A DNA stretch of 22,401 bases from a virus, in the IMG/VR virus record IMGVR_UViG_3300020446_000829, positions 1 to 22,401 of that record. One strand, given 5' to 3'. This document shows positions 1 to 7,597 of this stretch, one piece after another. The position numbers and the translations under genes were made by a program. The notes below the pieces were generated by a model, which did not search any database, was not told the DNA's origin, and saw nothing but the letters and a program-made list of their open reading frames with translations. The stretch's first letter is position 1; each line of letters starts with the position of its first letter.

Positions 1-1505
1 CTTTCTTGTAAATCTTCAACTTCAGTTTCTTCAACAACCGGAGTGCTATCAGCATCATCAAACAATGCGTTAAACTGTGTTTGTGCATTGACAGTCTTCT
101 TACCAGTTGCTCCTCTAGTGCCAATGATTGACATCCAGAATCTTGAGAACTCTTCGATAATTTGATTAGCTTTATCTCTGCTGTCTGTGGCAAATATTGC
201 CTCAACTACATCTCTAAAGTATAATCTATCGAACTTCTCTTGTACTAGCATACTCGGATATATTCCGTTGTCGTAGCATCTATTAGCTTCTTGTACTGCA
301 TTAATATGACTCCATACGTTGTGTGCCATCTGTATAGCATAACTAAAGCTATCCCAAGATGTCTTTCCTTCTTTACCTATCTTATTTAGGTCACCTGGAG
401 CATAAATGCAAATATCTTTTACTTCTAATCCTTTACTTACAGGACTGTCTGTAAAGTTTTTAAATATACCATCGGCTAATACTGCGTCACGGAAGTTTCT
501 AGTATCACTAGCATACTTCTTATCATCAATACTTGGAACCATTCGATATACCCATTTAGTTCTATCATTTGTTTCTGTTTGAATATACAGTTGTCCATTA
601 GCAGTTGCTAAGAACGGACTTGCACAATCAAAAGTTACAGTATAGTTTTCGTTATGGTATTTACGAACTGCTCTTTGTATGTCAGTAAGTAATGTAGCCC
701 ACTCTAGTTTACTTGTACCTAGGAAGTGCATAAAGTCATGCTTACCTTTTTCAAGTAATCCATCATAACGTAGTGCTACTAATCTTTTCAATACCAAATG
801 AATATCACACATATTTTGTCCACCCATGGACCAACCATTAAAGTGATCTGTGTATTTCTTAGGATCACAATAGTCTTTCATTTGCTGATACCAATCTTCA
901 GCATCTGTATGATTTTCACCTTGTAATACATTTAGGAACTTACAACTACCATTACGGTTTTTCATAAAGTAATCGTTGTTTATGCGAGTGGCGTTTACGG
1001 CATCCTGATAATTGTCAATACCCGTTGCTTTTGCACCAGCAGGGCTTCTTGACACCCAGGCAGGAATATCAAGTATCATACCATAGTCCATATATGCGTC
1101 CATCCACGTAAGGACTTGTTCACGTTTCTTTTTAGCTTTAGGACAGTTAGGATCTTTCCAGTCACCTTCCCATACACCCTTACCTATTTGGAAACCACCT
1201 GAATCACCAAGTAGCCAACTATTGTTACGATCTCTATTACGGATCATATCCTCTTTAGGCGAGTCTTTGTTTACATCTAGCTCGGCGTGTCCTGCCGAAT
1301 ATAGACTCCAGTGATACTGAAACATACTAGCTTTTGGTTCAAGCCAGTTTAGACTTTCTACTTCTGTTGGAAAGTTCTTAGGTATTCTACTTTTCTCAAC
1401 ATATTCCTCATAACGTTGTTTACCGACAAACGTTGCAAAGAACCCACTAATGGCAGGGAGAAATACTGCGTAGTCTTTTTGTGCATTAGTTAGATTCGTA
1501 TTCAC
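1..1505 (-). CDS. TGT/DpdA-like 7-deazaguanine transglycosylase (3' end cut off)
   Basis: About 501 codons are visible and the frame is still open at the window edge. The start is a GTG preceded directly by an in-frame TGA, so no earlier start exists; AGGAGAA lies 4 bases upstream, overlapping the stop of the clamp gene. Residues 101-106 read DSGGFQ, the hallmark of the tRNA-guanine transglycosylase (TGT) barrel. A later LNVLQGEN resembles the family's VQGG segment, WSMGG resembles its GGL/GGM turn, and TFDCASP near residue 293 matches the FDC(V)xPTR segment that carries the catalytic Asp. Known members exchange guanine for a 7-deazaguanine base in tRNA (TGT) or in DNA (DpdA, including phage DpdA families). 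For a phage gene beside replication genes, DNA modification is the better guess, but this is inference: no preQ0/preQ1 synthesis gene lies in the window. Substrate unknown. Confidence 0.72.
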   Translation of the reverse strand, partial: MNTNLTNAQKDYAVFLPAISGFFATFVGKQRYEEYVEKSRIPKNFPTEVESLNWLEPKASMFQYHWSLYSAGHAELDVNKDSPKEDMIRNRDRNNSWLLGDSGGFQIGKGVWEGDWKDPNCPKAKKKREQVLTWMDAYMDYGMILDIPAWVSRSPAGAKATGIDNYQDAVNATRINNDYFMKNRNGSCKFLNVLQGENHTDAEDWYQQMKDYCDPKKYTDHFNGWSMGGQNMCDIHLVLKRLVALRYDGLLEKGKHDFMHFLGTSKLEWATLLTDIQRAVRKYHNENYTVTFDCASPFLATANGQLYIQTETNDRTKWVYRMVPSIDDKKYASDTRNFRDAVLADGIFKNFTDSPVSKGLEVKDICIYAPGDLNKIGKEGKTSWDSFSYAIQMAHNVWSHINAVQEANRCYDNGIYPSMLVQEKFDRLYFRDVVEAIFATDSRDKANQIIEEFSRFWMSIIGTRGATGKKTVNAQTQFNALFDDADSTPVVEETEVEDLQE

Positions 1506-1514
1506 TCACTTCTC

Positions 1515-2246
1515 CTACTTAGATTGTGCAGGCAAAATGTAATTGTAAGTAGCCATGCCACTATCAACACTAATCTGCATAGCACCTTGATCGGAAATCT
1601 TCATTGTAAGTTTTCCATCTAGTCCTAAGATTGATTGTACCTGTGCTACTGGCCAACTCCATGCGTGTTTAAGTTCACCTGTAATTCCTTTTGCAAAATC
1701 AAATGATCCTGCGTGTGTACTATGATCACCAAAGTAAAATACTAAATTATTGTTTTCAGTTTTTACAGTAAACACAGTTTCTTCTGAATGTGCCGCACTT
1801 TGCAATTTCATTCTTGAAATACTTGCAATAGTTGGCTCTAATTCTACTTCCCAACTAGCACCTTTAAACTTAACACTCTTAAGTTTCTCATTAATGATCT
1901 CCTGATTCATAAATCTATAATCATTCTGGAAGTCACCTGCTTCATTCTCAAAGTGAATGTGTGTTGGAACTTCTTCACCGTTTCTAGTTGCTTTCTCTAC
2001 AGAAAGTTTTGCGTTCTTTTGATACTCTGGATTCTTTAAGTGTAAAGCCAGTTTATCTAAGTTAGGCATACCAAACGTTGCCGCAAACTCTGTTACAGGA
2101 TTTTTAGTATCAGCAGTTAGAATAACACTTCTGTCTTCTGCCATACTTTCGATTTGTGTATTTGCACTATCTCCTGTAACCTTTACTAGATTTAGAAAAC
2201 CTAGCGAGTGTGTATGTGCAACTACATCTTGTAAGATATCTTTCAT
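1515..2246 (-). CDS. Probable DNA polymerase sliding clamp (T4 gp45-like)
   Basis: A 243-residue protein, close to the 228 of T4 gp45. Motif evidence is modest because clamps are poorly conserved. The C-terminal third shows the clamp-like pattern of alternating beta strands: ELKHAWSWP, then LDGKLTMKISDQGAMQI, ending in an edge strand YNYILPA like the ANYVVALEA end of gp45. The N-terminal half has a T4-clamp-like NPVTEFAATFGMPNLDKLAL stretch. In T4 gp45 forms a trimeric ring that tethers gp43 and is also the mobile activator of late transcription. Here the polymerase lies in the same transcription unit and ends in a clamp-binding-type peptide, which supports the call. ATG start with GGAG 7-8 bases upstream, behind its own sigma-70-like promoter. 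Alternative: another replication accessory protein. Confidence 0.6.
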   Translation of the reverse strand: MKDILQDVVAHTHSLGFLNLVKVTGDSANTQIESMAEDRSVILTADTKNPVTEFAATFGMPNLDKLALHLKNPEYQKNAKLSVEKATRNGEEVPTHIHFENEAGDFQNDYRFMNQEIINEKLKSVKFKGASWEVELEPTIASISRMKLQSAAHSEETVFTVKTENNNLVFYFGDHSTHAGSFDFAKGITGELKHAWSWPVAQVQSILGLDGKLTMKISDQGAMQISVDSGMATYNYILPAQSK

Positions 2247-2266
2247 TGATTTTTCTCCATTGTTAT

Positions 2267-2295
2267 ATTGTACATAACTTTAATCATAAAGTCAA
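2267..2295 (-). promoter_or_regulatory. Sigma-70-type promoter upstream of clamp gene
   Basis: On the minus strand TTGACT (2295-2290), a 17-base spacer and TACAAT (2272-2267) match the -35/-10 consensus TTGACA/TATAAT with one mismatch each at ideal spacing. A start near 2260 would leave a roughly 14-base leader before the clamp ATG at 2246. The -35 box sits inside the last codons of the epimerase gene. It would let host RNA polymerase transcribe the clamp and TGT-like gene independently of the polymerase operon. Confidence 0.6.
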
Positions 2296-3015
2296 GTCCT
2301 TTTGCGACTTAAGGTACTCAAATAAATTGATTTGAGGTGTCCAACCCAAGTCTGTTAATTTTGAAATGTCAGCTTTATTGCATAACCTTTCATTTTCACC
2401 ACCGATCTTTTCTTCACATTCGATATCGAAAAAATCCGTAATCTGTTTTAAGGGAGTGCTTATGCCTGTCCCAATATCATATACACCACGTGCATCACGA
2501 TTCATAAGAAACGTAATGGCACTACAAACATCATCTATATGGATAAAATCTCGTTTATGGTTAGTATGAATATACTGTATTTCTTTCCGTAGTAAACGAG
2601 GTACGAACATATTGGGCCTTTGCTGACTGTTACTATATATAGTGCAAAAACGCAGTCCTGTACTTGTTTGTGGTGCAAGTCTTTCTAATGTGTATTTTGT
2701 CATTGCATAAGGATTTCTGTTTGGTTCTTTTGCAGTACTAGAACTTGCATACATAATCCTTGTGCCTTTAAAATGATCAAATAATCTTTTTGTTGCTATA
2801 ACGTTGTTTTCCCAATACAGTTCTGGGTGGTCTAAACTTTTAGCTATACCACTTTCACCTGCTAGATGTATTACTAAATCAACATCATAGTTTAAATCAC
2901 AAGTAAGTAAATCCTGTCCATCAGATCTATCTATACAATATACCTGATGAGCCGTCAATTTTTTGACGAGGTGGCTACCTAAAAAGCCCTTACTACCTGT
3001 TAATAATATTTTCAA
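2284..3015 (-). CDS. NAD-dependent epimerase/dehydratase (extended SDR)
   Basis: Short sugar-nucleotide epimerase/dehydratase-like protein of 243 residues; typical family members have 300-350. Residues 7-14 give the Rossmann motif TGSKGFLG, LVIHLAGESG is the NAD-binding strand 4 motif, SSS precedes the YAMTK catalytic Tyr-x-x-x-Lys, and RDFIHIDDV is the conserved segment near the substrate site. These enzymes interconvert NDP-sugars, so a role in glycosylating phage DNA, tail fibres or host surface is possible, but the substrate cannot be read. The N-terminal fold is complete and the C-terminal substrate domain is compact. The start is TTG, overlapping the TGA of the upstream 57-residue gene (TTGA) behind GGAGAGGAAGAAGA, implying translational coupling. 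Confidence 0.8.
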   Translation of the reverse strand: MKILLTGSKGFLGSHLVKKLTAHQVYCIDRSDGQDLLTCDLNYDVDLVIHLAGESGIAKSLDHPELYWENNVIATKRLFDHFKGTRIMYASSSTAKEPNRNPYAMTKYTLERLAPQTSTGLRFCTIYSNSQQRPNMFVPRLLRKEIQYIHTNHKRDFIHIDDVCSAITFLMNRDARGVYDIGTGISTPLKQITDFFDIECEEKIGGENERLCNKADISKLTDLGWTPQINLFEYLKSQKDLTL

Positions 3016-3185
3016 TCTTCTTCCTCTCCTAGTGGATCCATATCGTCATTGTCTATAACTTTTACGGACTTGCTTTCCCACTTCATAATAATTTCATTTA
3101 TTCTGCCCATAGGATAGTTCTTGTGTACAAGCTCTGCCCTATACTCTTTTAGTTCTTCTAGTATCTGTTTTACATCTTCATTCAT
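3012..3185 (-). CDS. Hypothetical 57-residue acidic protein
   Basis: An ORF starting ATG at 3185, which shares its A with the TAA of the preceding gene (TAATG), and ending in a TGA that overlaps the epimerase's TTG start. The sequence begins MNEDVKQILEELKEYRAEL, predicted helical, and ends in an acidic run DPLGEEED. No known domain is recognised. Exact end-to-end fit between its two neighbours is the main evidence that it is a real gene in the operon. Function unknown. Confidence 0.65.
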   Translation of the reverse strand: MNEDVKQILEELKEYRAELVHKNYPMGRINEIIMKWESKSVKVIDNDDMDPLGEEED

Positions 3186-3385
3186 TAAAATGCTACCTTA
3201 TAGCCTGCCTTAATGGCACTTTCATATCTGTCATCTGCATCTGCTAAACTGCAAATAACATCTTCTTTATGTTTGTCGTATTCGTAGTAGTATTTTATGT
3301 GTGCTACTTTCTTACGTCTTTGTACACTAAAAGAAATGCTGTCGTCACCTTTCTTTAGTATGTTACTTTTTGCTTTGTATCTCAT
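3185..3385 (-). CDS. Hypothetical 66-residue basic protein
   Basis: Starts ATG at 3385 overlapping the TGA of the DexA-like gene (ATGA), with GGAG seven bases upstream, and ends by TAATG overlap with the next gene. The protein is basic at the N-terminus (MRYKAKSNILKKGDD), has an aromatic KYYYEYDKH stretch and a C-terminal half, LADADDRYESAIKAGYKVAF, likely helical. No domain is recognised. Placement between exonuclease and epimerase in a coupled string supports expression. Confidence 0.7.
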   Translation of the reverse strand: MRYKAKSNILKKGDDSISFSVQRRKKVAHIKYYYEYDKHKEDVICSLADADDRYESAIKAGYKVAF

Positions 3386-3924
3386 TTTTTAACTCCAAAG
3401 TGTTTGAAGGTTGATTGAATACATTTTGCTTGATAATAACAGTCAGCAAGTGCATTGTGCATTTCTTCTTGTATAGCCTTACGTGGATCACTTGGCATCA
3501 TACTAAACACAGTTCTACTGTCTCTGATCTGCCAGAAGTTCCACGGACAAGGTTTTTTAACATTCTTATACAAGTTTTGTAATATTGCATAGTCAAATAA
3601 TGGGCCTTGGCACCATAGTTGATCTACACCTACACAGAACTTATTTAGAGCTTTTGTAAGTTGATCCATGTTAACACGGTCTTCATGTTCTCCAAATGCT
3701 TCGTCCTGTATGTTCTGTGGTTGTTTAGTCCACCATTGCATTGTGTTATCATCAATAGTCCTACCAAGTTGTTCAGACTGTTCTTCGATGTCACAACGCA
3801 AATATAATCCACTATGGGGCTCAACGTCAGTGTATGGATCAAACTTAATAGCACCTACGGTGATAATAACACTATCTGGCTCTACGCCTAGTGTCTCTAA
3901 GTCTATCATTCCATGTATTGCCAT
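3382..3924 (-). CDS. dexA: DexA-like DEDD 3'-5' exonuclease
   Basis: A 180-residue DEDD-fold exonuclease resembling T4 DexA (exonuclease A, 227 residues) and the Rv2179c-like 3'-5' exoribonuclease group. Motif I is MIDLETLG (Asp8 and Glu10 being metal ligands), followed by a strand SVIITVGAIKFDP. LWCQGPLFDYAIL contains the second acidic motif, and the C-terminal HNALADCYYQA supplies the general base His and last Asp of motif III. In T4, DexA degrades DNA 3'-5' and is dispensable; roles in host DNA breakdown or repair are proposed. It is the gene after polymerase and a tiny membrane protein, in the same orientation. The ribosome site is weak (GGTG). Confidence 0.8.
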   Translation of the reverse strand: MAIHGMIDLETLGVEPDSVIITVGAIKFDPYTDVEPHSGLYLRCDIEEQSEQLGRTIDDNTMQWWTKQPQNIQDEAFGEHEDRVNMDQLTKALNKFCVGVDQLWCQGPLFDYAILQNLYKNVKKPCPWNFWQIRDSRTVFSMMPSDPRKAIQEEMHNALADCYYQAKCIQSTFKHFGVKK

Positions 3925-3925
3925 A

Positions 3926-4054
3926 TTACACCAACTTCATCAATATGATTACTTGTAAAACCAAAACTGCGATCGGCACAATAGTTCTAATTAGTTCCAT
4001 TGTGTGATTATACTCGTCAAGTTTCCTTTCAAGTTTATTTCTTTTGTTTTTCAT
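3926..4054 (-). CDS. Small single-helix membrane protein (42 aa)
   Basis: The start at ATG 4054 is chosen because GGAGG, inside the last codons of the polymerase gene, lies eight bases upstream; a longer in-frame reading would run into the polymerase. The N-terminal 20 residues are charged (MKNKRNKLERKLDEYNH), followed by a hydrophobic helix LIRTIVPIAVLVLQVIILMK that should span the membrane, giving a C-terminal anchor. Function unknown. The immediate link to gp43 means the two are probably translated from the same mRNA. Confidence 0.6.
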   Translation of the reverse strand: MKNKRNKLERKLDEYNHTMELIRTIVPIAVLVLQVIILMKLV

Positions 4055-4055
4055 A

Positions 4056-6728
4056 TTATTCGCCTCCAAAGTCAAATAAGTTATTAAATGTGTTTTTCTG
4101 AAGTGTACTAGCCACATCATAATTCAACACCCCTATTAAGTTGCCTAGTTTGTTGTCAATAATTGTTTCCTCCATAGCATCACCATCAAACGGAAGTTCC
4201 TTAAACCATTCTGGAAGTCTAAGTTCATCTGTTGGATATGCAACACTAGTATAGCCTAATGGATTTTGTTTTAGTTTACAAACAATAACTTTCATACCGT
4301 CAACAATTTCCATACTGTACTTGTCACCATTCATACGTTTTAACGTGTTCCAGTTAATACTTGCTCGAACGTGTCCGGGCATATTAGCTTTACCTTCACG
4401 TTGTTCTTTACGTTGATAGTCACCGATTCTGTTTGCACGTTTAGGACTACCTTTTTCATAGCCTGGACGTAGTTTAAATTCTGTTCTAAATTCACTAATA
4501 CGTTCTAGTATATCTTTTTCACTTTTCTCTTGCAATACCATCATAAGTATTTCGCTTAAGAAGTCTTGCATAAACACAGGAGTATCAGAACGTTTAAGAT
4601 CTAAGCCCATAGCTTTTACCTTACCAGCTTTACCATCTACGTCTGTACGTTGTCCTTCGTTGTCATATATCAAAGCCGCATAACGTTTCTTTGTAATATA
4701 CAATCCGCTTTCTGCAACAATCTCTCTACCTGCCGCAATAACATCTGATCTGCTCTTAGGACAATGAAAAGCATCCATCATAAACTTACCAAATGTTTTG
4801 TTTGCTTCTCCACATACTTGATCATAAAGTTTAATAACACTATCCTTTGTCCAAGGAATCTGTCCTGCTTCAATCTCTTTCTTCAGTACCGGAAACGCAC
4901 TAAAGTAAACGGAGTCAGTATCACCATATATAATACTATCTCCTACGTGATCATATGTGCCTGTAATAACTTTATTAACCTCGGCGCTCATGTGCTTTGC
5001 AATAGCACGACCAGTAAGTGTAGTACTTTGGCCAATACGTTTATCAAAAAACCTACAACCAGGGTTAAGAATAGCACCGTATAAACTGTTAAGATTAATT
5101 TTTTTAACGAGCTGACGTTTATCCCAAAACGCAATTTCTGTTTGATTACCTGCATCAATGGCTTTTCCTTTCATAGCTTGTAGCTCTTTACGTTCGCTAT
5201 ACCATCTTTTCAACAAGCCTGGAATAACACCATCATGTTCATTTGTTAATATAGTACCGTTAGCAGTTAGCATCCATGGTTGGTTGCTGTCAAAAATTAG
5301 TTTGTAAACTTCCGCGGCACTTAACATTTCACTTTCGCCATTCTCAAAGTCTACTGTTATGTTAAAGTCTTTTCTCTTTTCCATAACCGCTTCATATTCT
5401 AATGTGCCGAACTTACCTTCCCAAGCACCTGCAAATGACTTCTTCTGTAATGTCATTTGATCTTGTACAAATGCTTCTGTATGTTCTGGACGTAGTTGTC
5501 CTACAATGGTTGCAGGATCCATATTCAATGCACGAATAACACTAGGATACAGACTGTTTAAGTCCATACTACCTATCCACTTATGTACACCCTTCTTAGG
5601 AAATGCAACATAGGCACCAGCCGCCGCAGTATTTTCTTCGTCACGTTTTGGCCTGTTAGGAACCTGTAGTCCTCTGTGATGTGCTTCGTTAATAATTGCT
5701 TGTTCTGTAACTGCGACAGCACCCATAGTAGTCTGTAGCAAAACAGTATTTGCATGAGCTAGTTCATTTGATAAATCTATGAACTTTAATTTTTTATCCA
5801 GCTTGTCCAGTAGTGCAACGTCTTGTCTGTTGTACTCAATGAACGTTCGGAAGTCATTGTTATAAAGTTGATCGAGTGTACCTTCATACACAGTTTTCTT
5901 TTCACCAACTTCCATTTCGCCAATGGCGTCAAGTCTGTAAGTATGTCTTTCTTCATATGTGTATTTACGATATAGTTCCAAACTATCTAAATGCACTCTA
6001 CCTATTAGGTCATAGGTTTCAGCCTTCTTACCATACTTTTCATACTCACGTTTCTTAGGAAGTTGTTTCCATAAACAAAAACGTCTAGTATCATCTTTAC
6101 TTAAAACTCTAGCAACACGATTCACAGTATAAGGAATATCATAACCTTCACTGTTCCAGCCTGTTAATATATCACTGTCTTGTATAACATCAAGAAATGC
6201 TTCAAGCATATCTGCTTCTTTGTCATACAAATATGTATTAGGAAAATCTTTTACTTGTTCTTCAGCCTGTGCCATTGTTAGTCCTTTAGGAGGAATAGCA
6301 AATGTTACAAGACTTTCTAGCCATTGCAAGTGTACTGTGATTGCAGTAATTGGCATGAATGGATCGCTTGGATCAGCAAATCCTCTTTCTGGATCAAAGT
6401 CTGTTTCAATATCAAAAAATGCTACATTAAGTTTAGGAGCATCAACGTTTAAGTATTGCTCACTCAAGCATTGGAATATTGGATTAACATCACTTTCAAA
6501 TAATTCTTTGTTTTGATTTATAGCAAGTTCTTTTCTAAACTGCTTTGTATTTCTTGCTACGATTCTATTTAGGGGATCACCGTAAATACTTTTATACTTT
6601 CCTCTTTGATCTTTATAATAGAAAGTGTACTTTACAGGATATTCTGTGAAATGTCGTTTACCTTCTTTACGTTCAACTACTCTTATAACGTCTTGGTCAC
6701 GATCGAAATTTGCATCTACGTAGCTCAT
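4056..6728 (-). CDS. 43: Family B DNA polymerase, T4 gp43-like
   Basis: Complete replicative polymerase of 890 residues (T4 gp43: 898). Exonuclease motifs are DIETD (106-110), GWNSEGYDIPY (190-200) and YNRQD (299-303); polymerase motifs are DLNSLYPS (389-396), KINLNSLYG (about 543-551) and YGDTDS (601-606) with the two catalytic Asp, followed by the KKRY motif. All catalytic acids are present, so both polymerase and proofreading should be active. The C-terminus reads NTFNNLFDFGGE, resembling the clamp-binding tail LFDMFDF of T4/RB69 gp43, fitting the probable clamp gene downstream. The gene is unsplit, unlike some T4-like phages where gp43 is in two pieces. ATG start with AAAGGAG upstream and a hairpin just before it (6744-6761) that may be its autoregulatory operator. 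Confidence 0.97.
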   Translation of the reverse strand: MSYVDANFDRDQDVIRVVERKEGKRHFTEYPVKYTFYYKDQRGKYKSIYGDPLNRIVARNTKQFRKELAINQNKELFESDVNPIFQCLSEQYLNVDAPKLNVAFFDIETDFDPERGFADPSDPFMPITAITVHLQWLESLVTFAIPPKGLTMAQAEEQVKDFPNTYLYDKEADMLEAFLDVIQDSDILTGWNSEGYDIPYTVNRVARVLSKDDTRRFCLWKQLPKKREYEKYGKKAETYDLIGRVHLDSLELYRKYTYEERHTYRLDAIGEMEVGEKKTVYEGTLDQLYNNDFRTFIEYNRQDVALLDKLDKKLKFIDLSNELAHANTVLLQTTMGAVAVTEQAIINEAHHRGLQVPNRPKRDEENTAAAGAYVAFPKKGVHKWIGSMDLNSLYPSVIRALNMDPATIVGQLRPEHTEAFVQDQMTLQKKSFAGAWEGKFGTLEYEAVMEKRKDFNITVDFENGESEMLSAAEVYKLIFDSNQPWMLTANGTILTNEHDGVIPGLLKRWYSERKELQAMKGKAIDAGNQTEIAFWDKRQLVKKINLNSLYGAILNPGCRFFDKRIGQSTTLTGRAIAKHMSAEVNKVITGTYDHVGDSIIYGDTDSVYFSAFPVLKKEIEAGQIPWTKDSVIKLYDQVCGEANKTFGKFMMDAFHCPKSRSDVIAAGREIVAESGLYITKKRYAALIYDNEGQRTDVDGKAGKVKAMGLDLKRSDTPVFMQDFLSEILMMVLQEKSEKDILERISEFRTEFKLRPGYEKGSPKRANRIGDYQRKEQREGKANMPGHVRASINWNTLKRMNGDKYSMEIVDGMKVIVCKLKQNPLGYTSVAYPTDELRLPEWFKELPFDGDAMEETIIDNKLGNLIGVLNYDVASTLQKNTFNNLFDFGGE

Positions 6729-6743
6729 TTATTCTCCTTTGTA

Positions 6744-6761
6744 TGTCATTTGAGGCTGACA
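6744..6761 (-). promoter_or_regulatory. Candidate gp43 translational operator hairpin
   Basis: In the mRNA, UGUCA and UGACA form a perfect 5-bp stem enclosing an 8-base loop GCCUCAAA. The hairpin ends 3 bases before the AAAGGAG ribosome site of the polymerase. In T4, gp43 represses its own translation by binding a hairpin with a 5-bp stem and 8-base loop next to its Shine-Dalgarno sequence. The geometry is the same here; the loop sequence differs from T4's AAUAACUC. Geometry is seen, function is inferred. Confidence 0.45.
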
Positions 6762-6796
6762 AATACCAAACTGTCGCTTGTGGCCGACTATGCCTT

Positions 6797-7057
6797 CTAG
6801 TTAATCCAATCACTGATTAGACCGATTATATATATTATTGTAAGTCCTGCATTTAAAACAATCAAGGACTTTTCTTTCCATAATATACCTATTACTACCC
6901 AACCCAAGTTTGATACTGTGAACGCATAACTGTACCAAGGGTACATATTAAACGCCGCCATTGTTGCGGCTCCTATCAAGGTTGCAGTGAACAACCATGC
7001 TAAAGGTTGGTATGGTTTAGCCTGTATATCTTTTGTTTCTAAAGTATTCTTTATCAT
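6797..7057 (-). CDS. Small three-helix membrane protein, SemiSWEET-like architecture
   Basis: About 86 residues. The ATG at 7057 has AAGG six bases upstream; an ATG at 7072 (91 residues) is also possible but has a poorer ribosome site. Three hydrophobic segments are visible: around WLFTATLIGAATMAAF, SYAFTVSNLGWVVIGILW and SLIVLNAGLTIIYIIGLI, separated by short loops (MYPWY, KEK). Size and helix spacing recall the three-helix SemiSWEET/MtN3 unit, but no diagnostic motif is certain. It overlaps the end of the HAD phosphatase gene by about 40 bases, and a similar three-helix protein lies on the other side of that phosphatase. Function unknown; transport or membrane anchoring are possibilities. 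Confidence 0.6.
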   Translation of the reverse strand: MIKNTLETKDIQAKPYQPLAWLFTATLIGAATMAAFNMYPWYSYAFTVSNLGWVVIGILWKEKSLIVLNAGLTIIYIIGLISDWIN

Positions 7058-7328
7058 TTTGTGCCTTATCATCTATCCATATATCGTAATGTGGTTTGCC
7101 TAATTTGAGTGTTGTAAATTTAACTCCCCAACTGAGTAATTGTGCCTTAGTAAATCCTTGCCAGTCTGTTCCTGATTTAGAGCCTCTGGCTGTCCAATAA
7201 TTAATTTCATGTCCTTCATCATATAGTCTATTGAAGTGGTCAATTCTTTCTTGAATTGGCTTACTTTCTTCATAATTACTACCTGTAGTATAACATATTG
7301 TTCCGTCGATGTCAACCATATAAATCAT
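7017..7328 (-). CDS. HAD-like phosphatase (103 aa)
   Basis: I start it at ATG 7328, which overlaps the TGA of the preceding gene (ATGA) with GGAAG eight bases upstream; longer in-frame readings run into that gene. HAD motif I is MVDIDGTI (DxDGT nucleophile), motif II is the YWTARG strand with its Thr, and motif IV is HYDIWIDDKA with the two Mg-binding Asp. There is no cap domain, so the substrate is probably bulky or shielded by a partner. Related small HADs dephosphorylate nucleotides, nucleic-acid ends or sugar phosphates; the substrate is not readable here. It lies between two similar three-helix membrane proteins, with overlaps on both sides, hinting at a membrane-associated unit. Confidence 0.8.
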   Translation of the reverse strand: MIYMVDIDGTICYTTGSNYEESKPIQERIDHFNRLYDEGHEINYWTARGSKSGTDWQGFTKAQLLSWGVKFTTLKLGKPHYDIWIDDKAQNDKEYFRNKRYTG

Positions 7329-7597
7329 AAAAATAACTTCCAAAGTGCTATGGTATTCATTGTTGTGAACCATGCGGTTAATACCATAACCCATGCTGAA
7401 CTTCTATAGTATGCTCCAAAGAATCCTGTAACACTTCCTATCCAATAAAATGGAATGAATATGTCTGGTCTTGGTGCAAGAACTGTATAGGTAAGAATAC
7501 CACTACCTATGATAACCGTAATAGCACTTACCATTTCTAGGTAAAATGCTCTTGGGTGTGAATCGTAGCTTTGTCGAAAAAACCCTGCGATACTCAC
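7325..7597 (-). CDS. Small three-helix membrane protein, possible paralogue of 6797-7057
   Basis: A 90-residue protein with a soluble start (MSIAGFFRQSYDSHPR) and three hydrophobic stretches around MVSAITVIIGSGILTYTV, IPFYWIGSVTGFFGAYY and WVMVLTAWFTTMNTIALW. Helix lengths and loops parallel those of the 86-residue protein beyond the phosphatase, including a Pro before helix 1, a GW/IGS-type helix 2 and an Asn-containing helix 3. Sequence identity is low, so common origin is inference. It begins at the base where the DsbA-like gene ends (shared codon overlap near 7597) and ends by ATGA overlap with the phosphatase. Confidence 0.65.
   Translation of the reverse strand: MSIAGFFRQSYDSHPRAFYLEMVSAITVIIGSGILTYTVLAPRPDIFIPFYWIGSVTGFFGAYYRSSAWVMVLTAWFTTMNTIALWKLFL

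Noticed and set aside
3645-3854. 69-codon minus-strand ORF inside the DexA-like gene
   Set aside because: Overlaps the exonuclease completely in another frame and shows no protein-like features.
3926-4120. 64-codon version of the small membrane protein
   Set aside because: The longer reading overlaps the polymerase's 3' end by 65 bases; the ATG at 4054 has an excellent GGAGG site, so the 42-residue form is used.
7100-7315. 71-codon minus-strand ORF inside the HAD phosphatase gene
   Set aside because: Out of frame with a well-defined HAD domain and without a ribosome site; a frame shadow.
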